In this document: piece after piece, positions 36,101 to 48,261 of the stretch | Position numbering within the stretch: the first letter of the stretch is position 1 | Layout: each line of letters opens with the position of its first letter | NCBI GenBank assembly: GCA_027946555.1 | Contig: JAPEVC010000093.1 | Location: 62,001 to 126,000 of the forward strand | Reading direction: 5' to 3' | DNA length: 64,000 nt | Source of the DNA: Gnomoniopsis sp. IMI 355080 | Lineage: Eukaryota > Ascomycota > Sordariomycetes > Diaporthales > Gnomoniaceae | Position numbers and translations under genes: made by a program | Notes under the pieces: generated by a model | Database searches by the model: none | Told to the model about the DNA's origin: nothing | The model's input: only the letters and a program-made list of their open reading frames with translations

Positions 36101-38049
36101 TGGGTCTGTTCAGCCCTTCCCACGATCCCGTCATTTTGACTGCAGCGACGGACTCTAAGAAGCAGCTACGGCCCGTGGAACGCAAATTCTCCGATTGGGA
36201 GGACGGGACGTCTGTCAGGAGTGGACACTCACGTCGTTTTGGACCTGCTGTATCACTTGCATGCCTGCTCGTCAGCCCGTTGATCAGGAGTTGTAGGGTA
36301 ACAATGAAGACGGACCTGGTGTCATCGTGCCGCGTAGCAAATGTCCCCCTGGCCTCCCAATATTGATATCTCACTAGCAGTACCTAGGTGGGTAAGATAT
36401 AATCCAGATTAGTATGTAAATAGAAACGTATTAGAGTTTGATGAGCCTCAGATATAACACTTCAAAGTCCAATATGTGCCACGATCCATCCTGACCGTCC
36501 TTGTAATCTCGACCAATTTGCATGCTCTAAAGGTATCATCCCGTCTTTCCTTCGGCTTCACGCGCCGTCAGATTGCACCTTACATTCGCCTAATAATCGG
36601 CGACTTTTTCTGCGAAGCCTACCTAGGCAGGTAAGCCATACGCCACTGGGCCGTAGACCAAGTCCTTGACCGCAGGCGCTTATACGATTTGCAGAGAAGG
36701 CCCACGGGAAAATCCAAGGAAGCATCCGAATGGTCGCGGGTTCCCGAAATTTCGACTTGAAAGATACCAATCACTCTACATAGTGTGAGCCGGCTGTGAG
36801 ATCGAGTGCATTGAAGTTGGCCGAACTGAGTTCCACAACAGGCTTTCACACAAGAGCCGATGTGATACGGATCAAGGGATCAAGGGCTGTTGGCTGCTTG
36901 TGTCATCGAGCGTGCTTCATTCGACCATGACCTGGCATCCTTCGTCCTGAGGCCTTTGTATTGTTATTATGGGCGAACCAATGTAATGTACCTTGTACGC
37001 TTGGTCCCTTGCTACCCTCATGATCAGCAGCGGGAGTGGAAACATTCGGTCTCGAATACGCATCTTTTGGAGGATCGAGATGACTGTCTCATGATTGTGA
37101 TCGATTTTGGTCCCGTGCGTCAAAATCTGCATCACCGTATGAGGGACAATGCAAGGGCTTCAACAAAAGATACTGGTCTTAATAAGTTAGCAGCATACAA
37201 AATATGCCCATCTCGTACTTCGTCGCGGTATAAGTGTATTTCAAGCGTTCTAGAGATCATTGTTGCTGCCTAGCCCTAGTTCCCCCTTCAGCAGTAAGAT
37301 TCTAATATCCGTCAAGGCTTCTGTTCTTCCCGTTCGTCATGGCCGATATATTCACTGCGCGCGGTGATCTTACCCGAAGTAACATCCCGCCGATCTGTTG
37401 GGAAGCGAGCTTCAGACTGGCCTCTACCGGAAAGAGTGCGGACACATGTTTCCGCAGAGGGCCTGACCTTGAACGACATATCAGTGTTGGACTGTCACAT
37501 GTGTCTGGCCTCTATCACTCTTCAGAAATCCGGTCCAGTTTGATTCTAGGAGAACCAACAGAATTATCATGTCTCATGGGTGCTTATGGCCGGAAGTCAC
37601 CCAACGTTGTTACGTTGCTGCGCCTTCATCATGACTGAATGGGATCAACGGATAGCGAGTCTCCATTAGCAAAATGAGTCTGGGTCCACCCTTTTATCTC
37701 GATTCAGGAGAATCTTCCTGGGGGTCAGGATTCTTGCAAGCTTAGTGTCTGCTCAGTTTAAGGTTACTCATTTTCCAAGATTACAACACGGCCAGCTGAT
37801 CTACGAGGTTCGAAAATACAGGATGGAAACATCCTCACTAGCCATGTGACGTGAATGCTTAGACTGTCCATTCACAAAAACGTATTCATTGGTGGGTCCT
37901 AATCGTAATCATCAACAGCCACGGCGAAGTATTGCTCAAAAAGATTGCTTTGTGTTTGGGACTTGGGATGAATTGCAACTGAAAGGGCGAATTGGGTACC
38001 CAGTGAAGTAACGTTCTATCTAGATAGTAGTAAAACATACGCCTTTTTC
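33139..38049. other. 4.9-kb gene-poor region
   Basis: Largest gap. No supported gene. It has a short tandem repeat at 33213-33239 and ACCTAGGT-type palindromes at 36382 and, imperfect, at 34071, 35254 and 36621. Scattered frames of 60-130 residues show no family resemblance or coding texture. Confidence 0.45.
33213..33239. repeat. Tandem 8-bp repeat, three copies
   Basis: Three copies of GGTAGTCA plus a partial fourth, just upstream of the DUF1479 start codon. Confidence 0.85.
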
Positions 38050-38527
38050 TCAAATACCGCCCTGCTTCAACCAGCAGTACTGGTAGAAATCCGATCCACC
38101 GGCCTTCTTGCATTGGTCGTCCCACTCGCAGTTGTTCAGGTAGCTTGTGCCTCCTTGGATGCACTGCAGTCGGTTTTATAGTCATCAGTCATCTGATGAT
38201 CAAGCTAGGAATTTTCGCATTTCCAGTTACTCACAGCGTGGTTGTCAGCCTCAGAGTATAAGACAGTGTTGCCGGACCAAGTCTTGAACCATGCTTGGTA
38301 GTTCTCGCAAGCCTTTTTAGTGACTGCGTCGTTTTGTAGCTAGATGAAAAGCCGTCAACGTAATTGCACTATACTGTTCCCACTGATAAGAGACCAATGC
38401 TCCCTCTTGGGTGGCAATTACTTACGCCTGTTCGGCTATCATGGCACTTGCACCTGCTATAATCGGCGCAGGCATCGGCGCCAACGGCGAGAGCCGCAAG
38501 AGTGACGATAAAGGTGGTGATTTGCAT
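38050..38527 (-). CDS. Small cysteine-rich secreted protein (effector-like)
   Basis: Three exons, 38527-38426, 38339-38235 and 38163-38050, each ending in phase 0 with consensus donors (GTAAGT, GTGAGT) and acceptors (CTAG, GCAG), giving 106 residues. The N-terminus ITTFIVTLAALAVGADA is a classic signal peptide, cleaved near residue 18 or 19. The mature part of about 88 residues has eight Cys (20, 26, 28, 45, 70, 81, 87, 99), enough for four disulfides, plus several Trp/Tyr. Motifs seen: CADYSRCKCHDSRTG, KKACENYQAWFKTWSG, NNCEWDDQCKKAGG and FYQYCWLKQGGI at the end. Size, Cys content, signal and AT-rich isolated location fit fungal secreted effectors or surface-active proteins. No known fold recognised. 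Each exon is too short to stand out as an ORF. Confidence 0.75.
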
Positions 38528-40737
38528 GGTGATGGCAGGTGTGAAAAGAAGGTAGATGGATTAAATCAAGCACAGGCTTCGATGTAGGGTGAATGTTTAA
38601 CGGTCGATGGAGTCAGGCTTTTGATGTTGCAACGGCCAAGTCAGTGATTGTTGTGCCAGGCCCTTTAGTATTACTTATAAAGACTGGAGTTTTTGTAGCT
38701 CTCGGTGTCGTTGGAGGCTGCCCCCTCCTTCCGATAGGACATTTATTCCACGCCTCCTATCATGATGGAACATTACTCGTTTAGTGTGATCTCAAGAGAT
38801 GTACAACTGGAGTATTCCTCAACGGAGTCCACCCTTGCTCCATTCTTTTATCTACGTTGGTAGGGTATTTCATGATGCTAGCGAGTGGCCAAGACTATGA
38901 ACATATCAGGTGTTCACCCATGGATCCATCCTAGTAATTTTGTAGATCAAAAAACGCTTATCTTCTCTCGCTACAGCGTTGACATGGATTTCATATACGC
39001 TTAATGTTAAGCATGAATAAGATTACTCAACTCCTCGGTCGAAGCCGACCCTTTTGTGGAGGCCTGACTCAAAGCCGCTCGTAAATCACAATTTAGACGA
39101 CGAGTTTTGTATGGGGAATGCCCATCCCAAAACGGGGCGAACATAACTATCAGGTGGGTATTGGTTCAAGTTAGACTTCAAAATAGTGGACAGAATGGAT
39201 CTATCAGTTCCCGTAAGTGAGGAGCACCTGCACCCGAGCAATTATCGTAATATCATGTATAAACTGCTTCAGTAAAAGTGAACGAAAGAATCTTTGCCCC
39301 ACGAGCTACTGGCTCCAGGGCGAGGCAGGAATTCTTCCCGTACAATCGTTACCATGCATATGGTGCTACTGCAGCTTTGGCTTCAACAGCCGTCTAAAGT
39401 GTCCGATCAACACACTAAAATCTTCAAAGATAATGCAACGGTAGAGTAAATCATCTACACAGGCCATGAGACTGAGGAGTTATAAAACCATCATCTAATG
39501 TCAAAGCTTTTGGTGGTTCAGTGCCAAGGCTGAGGTTCCACGCCAATTACCTAAAATTATCCATTTTTAGGTGGCTGCTGGTCTTGGGCACGTAGATAGT
39601 GATATAGGGCGAGCTATAGCCTTATACGAACTCTCCAACCAGATTATCATACGATTTTGTTTTTGAAGATGTAGAACTTCGCTATTTTTAGGAGACTAGA
39701 GACATTACTTTCCAGGTAGCGCCTTGTACACTATCGCAAGGCACTGTACACATGCTCATACACTCATGTATCGACTGGTTAGTGTTAAAATAGTAGAAAG
39801 TAAGACTGGGCTGGGCTTGAAAAACGAAATGATCCACATGGCTTCCAAATTCGCAGTCATCCTTTTTGCACTGTCTTTCCCGGCTTGTATATATATGATC
39901 TGGGCTAGTTGGATGTCTATGAGTGTGCCTGGCCGGAAGATGCTTATATTGGAGCCACACTGATTCTGTATGCAACTACAATGAAGCGATTTCCAGACTT
40001 CTGCTTACCGCTGGTGATTTGCACTTGTGAACGTGATTTCCCTAGCTGTGATACATCAGTCCCTCCTTTATCGACTCCTTCACCGCGGTACAAGAGCTGC
40101 ATAGCGAGAACGCTCAGCAGACGATGGCCAATTTCCCTTGATTAAGTTCTTTTAGATAGCCCGCTAGATAAGCTCATATTCGTATTGCCATCAAGGTTAA
40201 AGTGTTCCAGCTACTAAAGGCCAGCGGGTCTATTTTGAATCCATACAAAAAAATTTGGCGCACCGACAACGCAAGTAATACTGGGCGCACAAGAGCCGTC
40301 CGATTCAACTTTATTCAAATGGTATCATTGATCGTAATTGTTTAAGATCTATACTCAGGATTTGAGATTCATACTTCAGCAGATTGGGGCGAACGACGCC
40401 AAGCCACTGCCGCGGGATGGCTTGATGGCTGGATAAGACAGCACGAGATTCCCGATCCGTACCACGAAACTGACTAACATTGTTCTTTGTTTCACAGAGT
40501 CGGGACGAATCAAATTCAGGGCGGATGGTAGCGACGAGAGGATGGTTGCCATTTCGCGTGGTTGCACGTCTTTCTTTCGAAGATGGATATGTAGGTTACC
40601 TAGGTACTCATCCTCCACTGGACCATCCCTCTTGTGTGGTATTAATACTTCCTCAACAACCACATCGCTCGAACGCAAAGGCATTGAATCGACAGCCTCG
40701 AGGAGGAGAAGCCAAATCAAAACACTATCCATCCACA
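38528..40737. other. 2.2-kb gene-poor region with possible relic of a secreted-protein gene
   Basis: AT-rich. At about 39838 on the plus strand a signal-peptide-like start (MASKFAVILFALSFPAC) is followed in shifted frames by Cys-containing stretches (VYECAWPEDAYIG; CTCERDFPSCD) up to about 40140. No splice solution with normal intron sizes joined them, so it may be a decayed small secreted-protein gene. An ACCTAGGT palindrome is at 40598. Confidence 0.35.
38674..38682 (-). promoter_or_regulatory. Possible TATA box of secreted-protein gene
   Basis: TTTATAAG on the minus strand about 150 nt before the start codon. Position fits a TATA promoter with a leader of about 100 nt. Confidence 0.35.
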
Positions 40738-41053
40738 ATGTGCTAGTAAGCGCAATTGCAGATCCCAATGACCGAATCCGATATCTCACAGCTAACCAAC
40801 AACCCCCACTCTCTCCCTCAGTTTCACAATCACTTACCACGTCGCCTGTGGCCACAACACCTACTCAACCTCTTCGCCCTGCCATTGTCCTAAAGTAGCA
40901 CAAGTCGACTCACCAACTCTCCCGTCATCACTCGGGGAAGTCATCGAGCAGCAACAGACCTGCCAGCCGTGCGCGAGGTGGGCGCGCCTCGCAGCGCAAA
41001 ACGAAGACGAGGTACGGCAGGGCAGGGTGAGTGTTGTGAGTGAGATACAGTAG
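40738..41053 (+). CDS. Small Cys/His protein, probable zinc-binding, 8-nt first exon
   Basis: Exon 1 is only 8 nt (40738-40745, ATG TGC TA). A 76-bp intron (GTAAGC to CTCAG, 40746-40821) follows and exon 2 is 40822-41053, giving 79 residues. The joined N-terminus MCYFTITYHVACGHN matches a pattern I recall in many short unnamed fungal proteins that begin MC followed by aromatic residues and CGH. Further Cys pairs are SSPCHCPK and TCQPCARW, so C2, C12, H14, C23, C25, C50 and C53 could bind one or two zinc ions. There is no signal peptide or membrane helix. A GTGAGT near 41030 might start a second intron that would alter only the last few residues. Function unknown. Confidence 0.6.
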
Positions 41054-41616
41054 TAGTGTTAAGAGCATGTTTTATAGAGTATTAATTTGAGGCGAAACAA
41101 CGACGTTTACAAAAAATCACGGCTTGACACTTGGATCCGGGACCTGAGGAATGCTTCCATGTGCCTGAGGCTGTATGTATAGTATATGGTAGAGACACTG
41201 TAGCCCGCTGGTGGAACTATAAACTATTTTACTACCACTAGATCTTGGTTGCAGCCTTGCATCAGTCTCTGTAGTTTTGCGCTCCCCCAACTGAGCAAAT
41301 CCTCCAATACGAGTTATTTGCAAGAAAAAGGTTGCTTATATTCATATGGCGAGAACGTCAAGTGGAGATTCGAGACGCAGGCGTAGATAGCCCGCGCGAT
41401 TCTGACAGATATGAGCACTCGTCGAGCTTCTTACATGAGCAACAAGCCGTGAATGAAGATGACATCCGAAGAGACCGTCGTACATAAAACAATTTTGCTT
41501 GGCTCCGGTGTGGAGGATGCTGGACACTTGGGCCAAATTTGACCAGCTAGAAGAGTCTTGATAATGTATATTTGATTTGAGTATGGTTTGATGATTTGTT
41601 ACTGGGTTTCATTGCA
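41054..41616. other. Convergent intergenic region
   Basis: 3' flanks of the Cys/His gene and Lunapark gene. Nothing else supported. Confidence 0.45.
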
Positions 41617-42820
41617 TTACTTCCTACCCTTTGCCTTATTTTTCAAAGTGGGAGCGTCCTCGTCTCCTTTTGAGTTCTCCTTGTCGTCCTCCATTTTCGC
41701 GTCCACGCTGTGCGCGTCCACCGCGTCACTCTCCTCTCCGCCATCCGAGGAGGTGCCTTCAACCTGTCTACCCAGAACCTCTTTCACAAGTCTCCTCCCC
41801 TCATCAACTTCGCCATTTTCGGCACCACAACCCATACACTTCCACTTCCCCAGCTCGGCCAGACTATTCGTCCCAGGTGGAGCCTGACCATTTACGAGCC
41901 GACAGCGCTTGCAAATGAGCACCAGACGATTCTTCGCGGCAGTCTCATCCTCGCCGAGCAACAGGTCCATGATCCTGTCGTACCAGTGATTGGGGGTGTC
42001 GTATTGTTGCTGCCCCACGGCAGGTGGTGGTGGGCGTGCAGTGTCGAAGGCATTGGGGGAGAATTCGGCAGATGGTTCTATAGTCTGCTGGTTGGGTGAA
42101 GGGCCACGGTGTTGTTGAGGTGTAGAGTAGGGCCCTGTACCAAGCTGTTGCGGAGTGTTTGGGTGTGAAGCGCCCATATTGTGGCGCTGGATATTTGCAG
42201 TGGCGGGGATGGGCATGTTGATACGCGTACCCGTGTCCTGGCGCCTTTGCCGTTGTCCTTCTGGGCTTTTCGTCGCGGCCTCATCCGGCGCCTCGTCCTT
42301 GCTCTTCTTCTTGCCTTTTGCCCTCACCTCGCCGCCGCCATACTTTTCCAACAATTCCATCGTGGAGTCGTAGCGAGTTGCGTCCTTCAGCTTCTGTATG
42401 GTCTTTGCTCTCACGGCTTGCTGGTCTTTGAGCTTAGAGTTCAAACTCTCAATGCGCAGCTCATAGACCGTTGAGGCAATAGTTCGGACAAGATAGATCA
42501 GGACGGGCCCACCAGCCATTCCGGACCATTCGTAAGCGCCCATGTTCCTCCATCCCACGACCAGGAGTGCCACAATGGCGTAGACGAGGTAGGCGAAAGA
42601 CATATATAGAGTGCTGAGCACTTTGAGGCGGCGGTGAGAGGCGCGGGTGCGGTCGAGCTGGGCCTGTGTATTCGCAATCTTCGTGGACAGGGTCGAAAGG
42701 GTCTTTTCGAAGGAGGACGGGGAATTATCGTCCTTCTGAGACGCACCTCGTCAGCAGAGATCTTGGAGGAGCCCGGGGAACGCACTATTTACATACCTTC
42801 CATGGCCACAGGGACACCAT
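41617..42820 (-). CDS. Lunapark-family ER three-way-junction protein
   Basis: Exons 42820-42797 and 42735-41617 (61-bp intron) give 380 residues. Lunapark proteins sit in the ER membrane and stabilise three-way tubule junctions. The N-terminus MVSLWPWKKDDNSPSSFEKT is typical of the fungal family and is followed by a coiled segment (STLSTKIANTQAQLDRTRAS), two hydrophobic hairpins (YMSFAYLVYAIVALLVVGW and PVLIYLVRTIASTVYEL), a second coiled coil, a Pro/Gln-rich disordered middle, and a C-terminal zinc ribbon (ICKRCRLVNG and WKCMGCGAENGE, two CxxC pairs). The tail is acidic then Lys-rich. The first eight residues depend on the 24-nt first exon, whose splice keeps phase 0. Confidence 0.93.
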
Positions 42821-43793
42821 GTTGAGTGTTGTTGGTGCCCTTGAAGGGCCAACTGCGATGTCTCAAAAAAAAGGGGGAACCTTTCGTTCGTCTCGTATTC
42901 CGGGGGGGGGGTGGTGTTGTATGTGTTGTCGCGTGTGCAGCTCAAGAGAGCACGTTGTATCTTAGACGTGGAGATCGAGCGAGTCGTTACACGGACAGCC
43001 CAAATACTTTACGAGCGAACCAAGAAATAACAGGCAGTGTATTGGTGGCAGACGAGTGAGATGGTGACAGAAGAACACAATTGTGCTGTATGTTGGATTG
43101 AGGCGCAAGAGGACTTTTGACACAAAGAAGGAAATGAGCTCTAGCTCAGCGAAGTGACCTCATTTTGGCGTAGGCATCAGCTGCACAAGATGGCCCCTGT
43201 AGTGACTAAGCAGACCGGCAGGGAAGCCATTTTGGGGGTCTCTCAGTGGAGGGCATTTAAACCCTGGCCCCAGGGATCCTGAAGCGAAATCGCCTAGATG
43301 CCTGGTAGGTACCATAGGACCTAGGTATGCGGGCCAGGCCGCGCAAGTCCAATTGAACCTGGAGAAAATACCACGCTACAGGGACCGGAGCTAAGGACTA
43401 CTGTTGCAGTACGTACCCAATCTGCAAGTTGGACACTGGCCTCATCTGCACGTACGCCTCACAATTGACAATTCTACGTTTGAACATTCTTAGCCTTCGT
43501 GATTGTCTGAGCGCCAAGCTGTGCGCGACTTTGTCCAGACGACATTCTTTCCTTCCTCTCCCGGCTCGAGCATTTTCCCACGTCTTGCTCGACTACTCTT
43601 CAATGCTCTAATTGCTCACAGATCCTTCCAACGTTGCTGACAGCCCGATCTCGAAGTTCGCTACTATGTGCTGGTCATTGCGATAGACCATCCCTTGGCC
43701 TTAATCGCAACGTGTCCGACACGACTTTCTCGCGCTCTTCCTAGCTTCGGAGGACTTTGCTAGTCACGGTGTGTATCGCACGACGCCGTCACG
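42821..43793. promoter_or_regulatory. Divergent promoter region, Lunapark and golgin genes
   Basis: About 970 bp between two head-to-head housekeeping genes. It has a run of 10 G (42902-42911) and an ACCTAGGT palindrome (43319-43326). No TATA box stands out, as expected for constitutive genes. Confidence 0.45.
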
Positions 43794-46700
43794 ATGTTTC
43801 AACGGATCAAAGGCGCCATTGACCGGACGATTGCGGAGGAGCAAGCACGCGCCAGGGACCAGTCGCCCGGAGCCACAACACCAAGAGCATCTTCCTCCGT
43901 CTCACGAAGCAATAGCGGCGCCTCCACCGTTAAGAAAACAAGACCTAAAAAGCCTGGCCAAGATGCGGCAAAGGACGCAGACGCTGCGGCGGCCGATACA
44001 GACCCTGCGGTCTTCGAGGCTGCCTTTGTCATTGACGACGAGGAGCCTAGCCGCAGTGCAACACCAATGCCTACCACCCCTCATGAACCGAAGAAGTCGG
44101 AAATCGGAGACGCAAAAGGCGAGAGCACGGCAGGGGGCGAAAAAGGTGACAAAGGCACTGACAACCCCGCCAAGGATCCTGACAAGAACGGTGAAGATGA
44201 GGGTCGCAAGTCAGAAGGGGATAAACCTGTTCCTCCTCCCAAGGCAACCACTACAGAATTGCCCCCGGACATCCGCACAAAGCTCCGGAAATTGGAAAAA
44301 TTGGAAAAGACGTATCCAGGTTAGTCAATCTCTGTGTCTCAGACAAAATATAATTCAGCTGACATACTTCCCCTAGAACTGCTTCGCTCGTACCGCATTG
44401 CCCACGGTCGTGCTACTTCCATAGAGCCCTTCGAACGAGCCCTACGCGAGAACACCCCCCTGACCACCATCAAAGACCCGGACGCACTTACAGAGTATCT
44501 GAACCAACTGAATCTCAAAGGCGACATGGTCATGGATGAGTTGAAGCGGGTCTCTTCTGAAAAGGAGGATTTCAAGAAGAAGTATGACGCAGCTGATAAA
44601 GAAATTGCGGAACTGAAGGAGAAAGTCGCCGCTCTCGAGGCCGCAAAAAGTGCTACGGAGACCGTCGTCGTTGAAAAGACAGAAACCGGCGTAGAAACGG
44701 TCAAGGAGGAAGCAGGCACCCAAACTTCCCCGCAGACATCCGCAGTCAAGTCACCCATGCAGTCGGTGGTGGGCCTATTCTCCCCCAAGCAGAAGCCTGT
44801 TAAGGACGAGGATATCAGCAAGCAGGATGGGGAAGATCTTTTCTCGTACGACAATGAAATTCCCCAGCTACAAGCCGATGTGGAATCCAAGAACCAAGAA
44901 ATTCAGAAACTGCAGTCTGAAGTCGAAGGCCTCCGGAACGAGCTTGCCACAGCCAAGGAGAACAGCGCCAGCCTCGCCGAGAATCTTGAAAAGGCCTCGA
45001 AGGAGCTCAGCGAGTCCCGTGACGACTCGGCTGTCAAAGAGTCACTCCAAACACAAGTGAGCGCACGAGATATCGAGATCAAAACCCTGACCGAGCGACT
45101 CGGCAAGTCCGAGGAACAGCTCAAGGAGCTAGAGGCCCAACTCGAGAAGGAAAAGGCTGCGACTAGTGCCATTATTAAAGACAAGGAAGAGAGGCTGGCC
45201 GAGACCTCTGCAGTGTATTCAGAGCTGGAGACCGGTTTGAAGAAGGTGACTGAGGCCAAAGCCGCTCTCGACACGCGTATTGTGGATTTGACTACCGAGA
45301 TCAAGACTCTGAGGCAATCAAAGACCGAGAACGAACAGAAGATCGACGAGCTTAACAAGCAATTGCAAGCGGCACCGCCAACCCCATCCACGACTGCACC
45401 CTCGGAATCCCTTGAGGTACCCGCCACGCCCACACAAGCGTCTGCCTCATCCAAGAAGAAGAATAAGAAGAAGAAAGGCAAAGGAGGTGCGGGACCAGCC
45501 TCGGCAGCTGCAGAGACACCCGCCGCAGGCGACGCGTCCCCTCAACCTCCGGCGTCAGCTGCTGTCGAAGATACAATTTCGGAACTGCAAGCTGAGATCG
45601 TTACGCTGAAGCAAGATGTGACCTCCAAAGACGACCAGATCGAGAAGCTGTCCAAGCAGCGCAAGACAGAAGAGGACCTCCGAGAAGAGATCGAGACCCT
45701 GCGCGAGAACCTGCTCGACATTGGGCAGGATCACGTGACGGCCAAAGACAAGATCAAGAGTCTCGAAGCTGAGAAGAAAGCATTGCAGGAGCGTATTGCT
45801 GAGCTTGAAAAGGCACTCGAGGCGTCTTTGTCCTCGGCCGAATCGAATAGCAAGCTGCAGGCTGAATACACTTCCATGAAGCAGGAATTTGAAGACCTCA
45901 AGACACGCTCAACAACCCTTCAATCCGATCTCGGCGCCGCAGAGCAACTGGCACAGAGTCGCTACAAGGACATAACTGAGCTGCGTGAGGTACTCCAGAA
46001 GGCTCAGCCCGAGCTTAAGAGTCTACGGCAGGAGGCGGCCCTCCTCAAGTCGACCAAGGACGAGCTGAACGCCAAGGCCGCTGAGCTAAGGGCGATGGAA
46101 AAGCGCGAGAAGGAGTTCAAGACTGAGGTTTCCCGAGCGCAACGCCTCGCTGCGGATCGCGAGACGGAAATCAAGACACTCCGGGAAAAGTTACAGAGCG
46201 AGACTAACAGTCGCCTGCGATTGGAGGATTCGCAGCGGGTTTCCGGACGGGATCTACGCAGGGCGGAGAATGAGAAGATTGAGCTCAGCGCAGCGGCAGA
46301 GAAGGCCGGGCGGGAGTTGCAGAAGCTGCAGGATGAGATGACCAAGCTGCGTCCACGGGTCAAGGAGCTTGAAGAGGAAGCTGCAAAATTGCGCAAGGAG
46401 AACGAGATTCACCGTGAAGACGCCGAACTCAAGACCTCGCAATACACTAATGCCCAAAACTTGCTGGGGAGCATGAGGGATCAGACGCATGAGTTGAGCG
46501 TGCAACTGAAGGAGAGTCAGGCGCAGGCCGAGGGGCTGGAGGAGGAGATTGCCGAGACACGCAAGTTACTGGGTGAGAGGACGCGTGAGGCCGAGACGGT
46601 AAGTACCATTGCCCCAGGCTACATGTACTTTGCATGGTTCGACGGGAGACGGCATGCTAAACTAAATGCGCTGTAGATGCGCCGTCTTCTAAGTGAAGCA

Positions 46701-47827
46701 GATGAGCGCGCAACGTCCAAGTCGCGTGCTTTGCAAGACCGCCTTGAGGAAGCGGAGAAGGAGCGTGATAAGTTTGAGCACGAAATGTTGTCGTCGTCAC
46801 GCCGCACGAACCGCCAGCTGGAAGAGTTGAAACAGCGCATCCGCGATCTGGAAAGGGAGAGCAAGACGCTGTCGGAAGATAAGGAAGCACTAGAAGGGAA
46901 GGAGAGAGAGTGGCGGCGTCGGAGGGAAGAGCTGGAGGTGAGTTACCTAGTTGGCGAGCTCGTTACGGGAACTATTGCTCGCGACTTGCAACTTGCTGGG
47001 AAGCTTTGTTTTATCACCTGCTAATTGGTTGCACAGGCGGTTGAATCCCGCAACGACGCTGAAGTGGCCGAGATGCGTGCCACAGTCGGCAACCTGCGCT
47101 CGACGCTCGACGCATCCGAGCAACAAGTCCGTGAAGCCGAGAAAGCCAAGAACGACCTGCGACGTTCTCTAGACGATTACCGAATCCGCTACGATAAGCT
47201 TGCAAAAGAGCTCAAGTCTGTGCAGGCTAGGTTCAATACTTCGTCGGGCATTAACAGTCCAACGCCGACAGGGCGCGCATCGATGGAGTCGAGCAGGTCT
47301 GGCAGTGTGAGTGGGGGAGCTGGAGGAGGGACGCCAGATACTGCCTATCTCAAGACAATAATGCTGCAATTTTTGGAGCAGAAGGACAATAAGCTGCGCG
47401 CACAGTTGGTGCCGGTGTTGGGCAAGTTGTTGCGTTTTGACAAGTAAGTATCGTCCCGTCCCTGCATTTGCTATTGTGGCTTTTGTCGGTCTGGCCATTC
47501 TGGGCGTGCAGCGCTGCATGTGGGATCTAGACCCTTGCGCGGAAAGCAAAGCCGTGCCATGCTGCCGAGTGGAGCCCCGGAGCGTGCAAGATGCCTCCCC
47601 TAGCTCCAGGCTGATTGTCTGTGCTGTTACACCACATACATACATGCATGCATCTTGTGTGGGCCGCGCGCTCCCTATGCGGTGCGGCGTGATCGCTGCG
47701 GGCAGGCATCGCTACGACCAATATGATATTCATATGCCCCGTTTAGGACTTTGTGTGCTAATCAATTGCGGATAGGGCGGACGAGCAGAAGTGGATGACA
47801 GCTGTTCAACAGATCGGTGCTAGGTAG
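43794..47827 (+). CDS. IMH1: GRIP-domain golgin (Imh1/golgin-245-like)
   Basis: Five exons: 43794-44319, 44377-46598, 46677-46937, 47037-47443 and 47776-47827, giving 1155 residues. It is a long coiled-coil tether of the trans-Golgi, recruited through its GRIP domain by Arl1. The N-terminus MFQRIKGAIDRTIAEEQARA is followed by a disordered acidic region of about 170 residues, then nearly continuous heptads to about residue 1050, interrupted by a Lys-rich KKKNKKKKGKGG stretch and an Ala/Pro linker. The GRIP domain is at the end: TAYLKTIMLQFLEQKDNKLR, then VLGKLLRFDKADEQKWMTAV, including the Tyr that contacts Arl1. The last intron (332 bp) splits the GRIP domain and the final exon codes only 16 residues, so models that stop at 47449 would be truncated. 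Confidence 0.93.
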
Positions 47828-48261
47828 CGGCACAGTAGAGATCGCAATGTCTTGCCCTTCAAGATAGGATGACGAGAGGGGGTGTAGGCAGTCGAATCGA
47901 AAGTTGCATCATCACACTCTCTGAGTTTTCTTGCGTAGACTCGGAACTCCCGGGTCTCGTAGGCTTGCTGAGGTATGTTGGATTGGGGAGGCGTGGGCAG
48001 CAAGAGTACTCAATTTGCAGGTCACGCAGTATTACCCATCCACTGGCTCCGGATAGGTATCCGTCTGCCCGTCTTGGTACTCTGCGAGTATTTGCTTGCC
48101 GCTGCACAAAGAGCTCCGAATTTCAATAATACCAATGCTTTGTTATTGCTAACCACCAGAAGACATCAACGCCCAGCGCCTTGCAAACCCATCAAGCAGA
48201 TTGACAGCATAGAATGCACAGCCAACGCAATCTAGCGACCGAAATCATAAAAGTAGCCAGC
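47828..48261. other. Convergent intergenic region
   Basis: 3' flanks of the golgin and homogentisate dioxygenase genes. No further feature. Confidence 0.5.

Noticed and set aside
40376..40855. A 159-residue minus-strand frame.
   Set aside because: It is antisense to the small Cys/His gene, whose splice signals and Cys pattern are more convincing.
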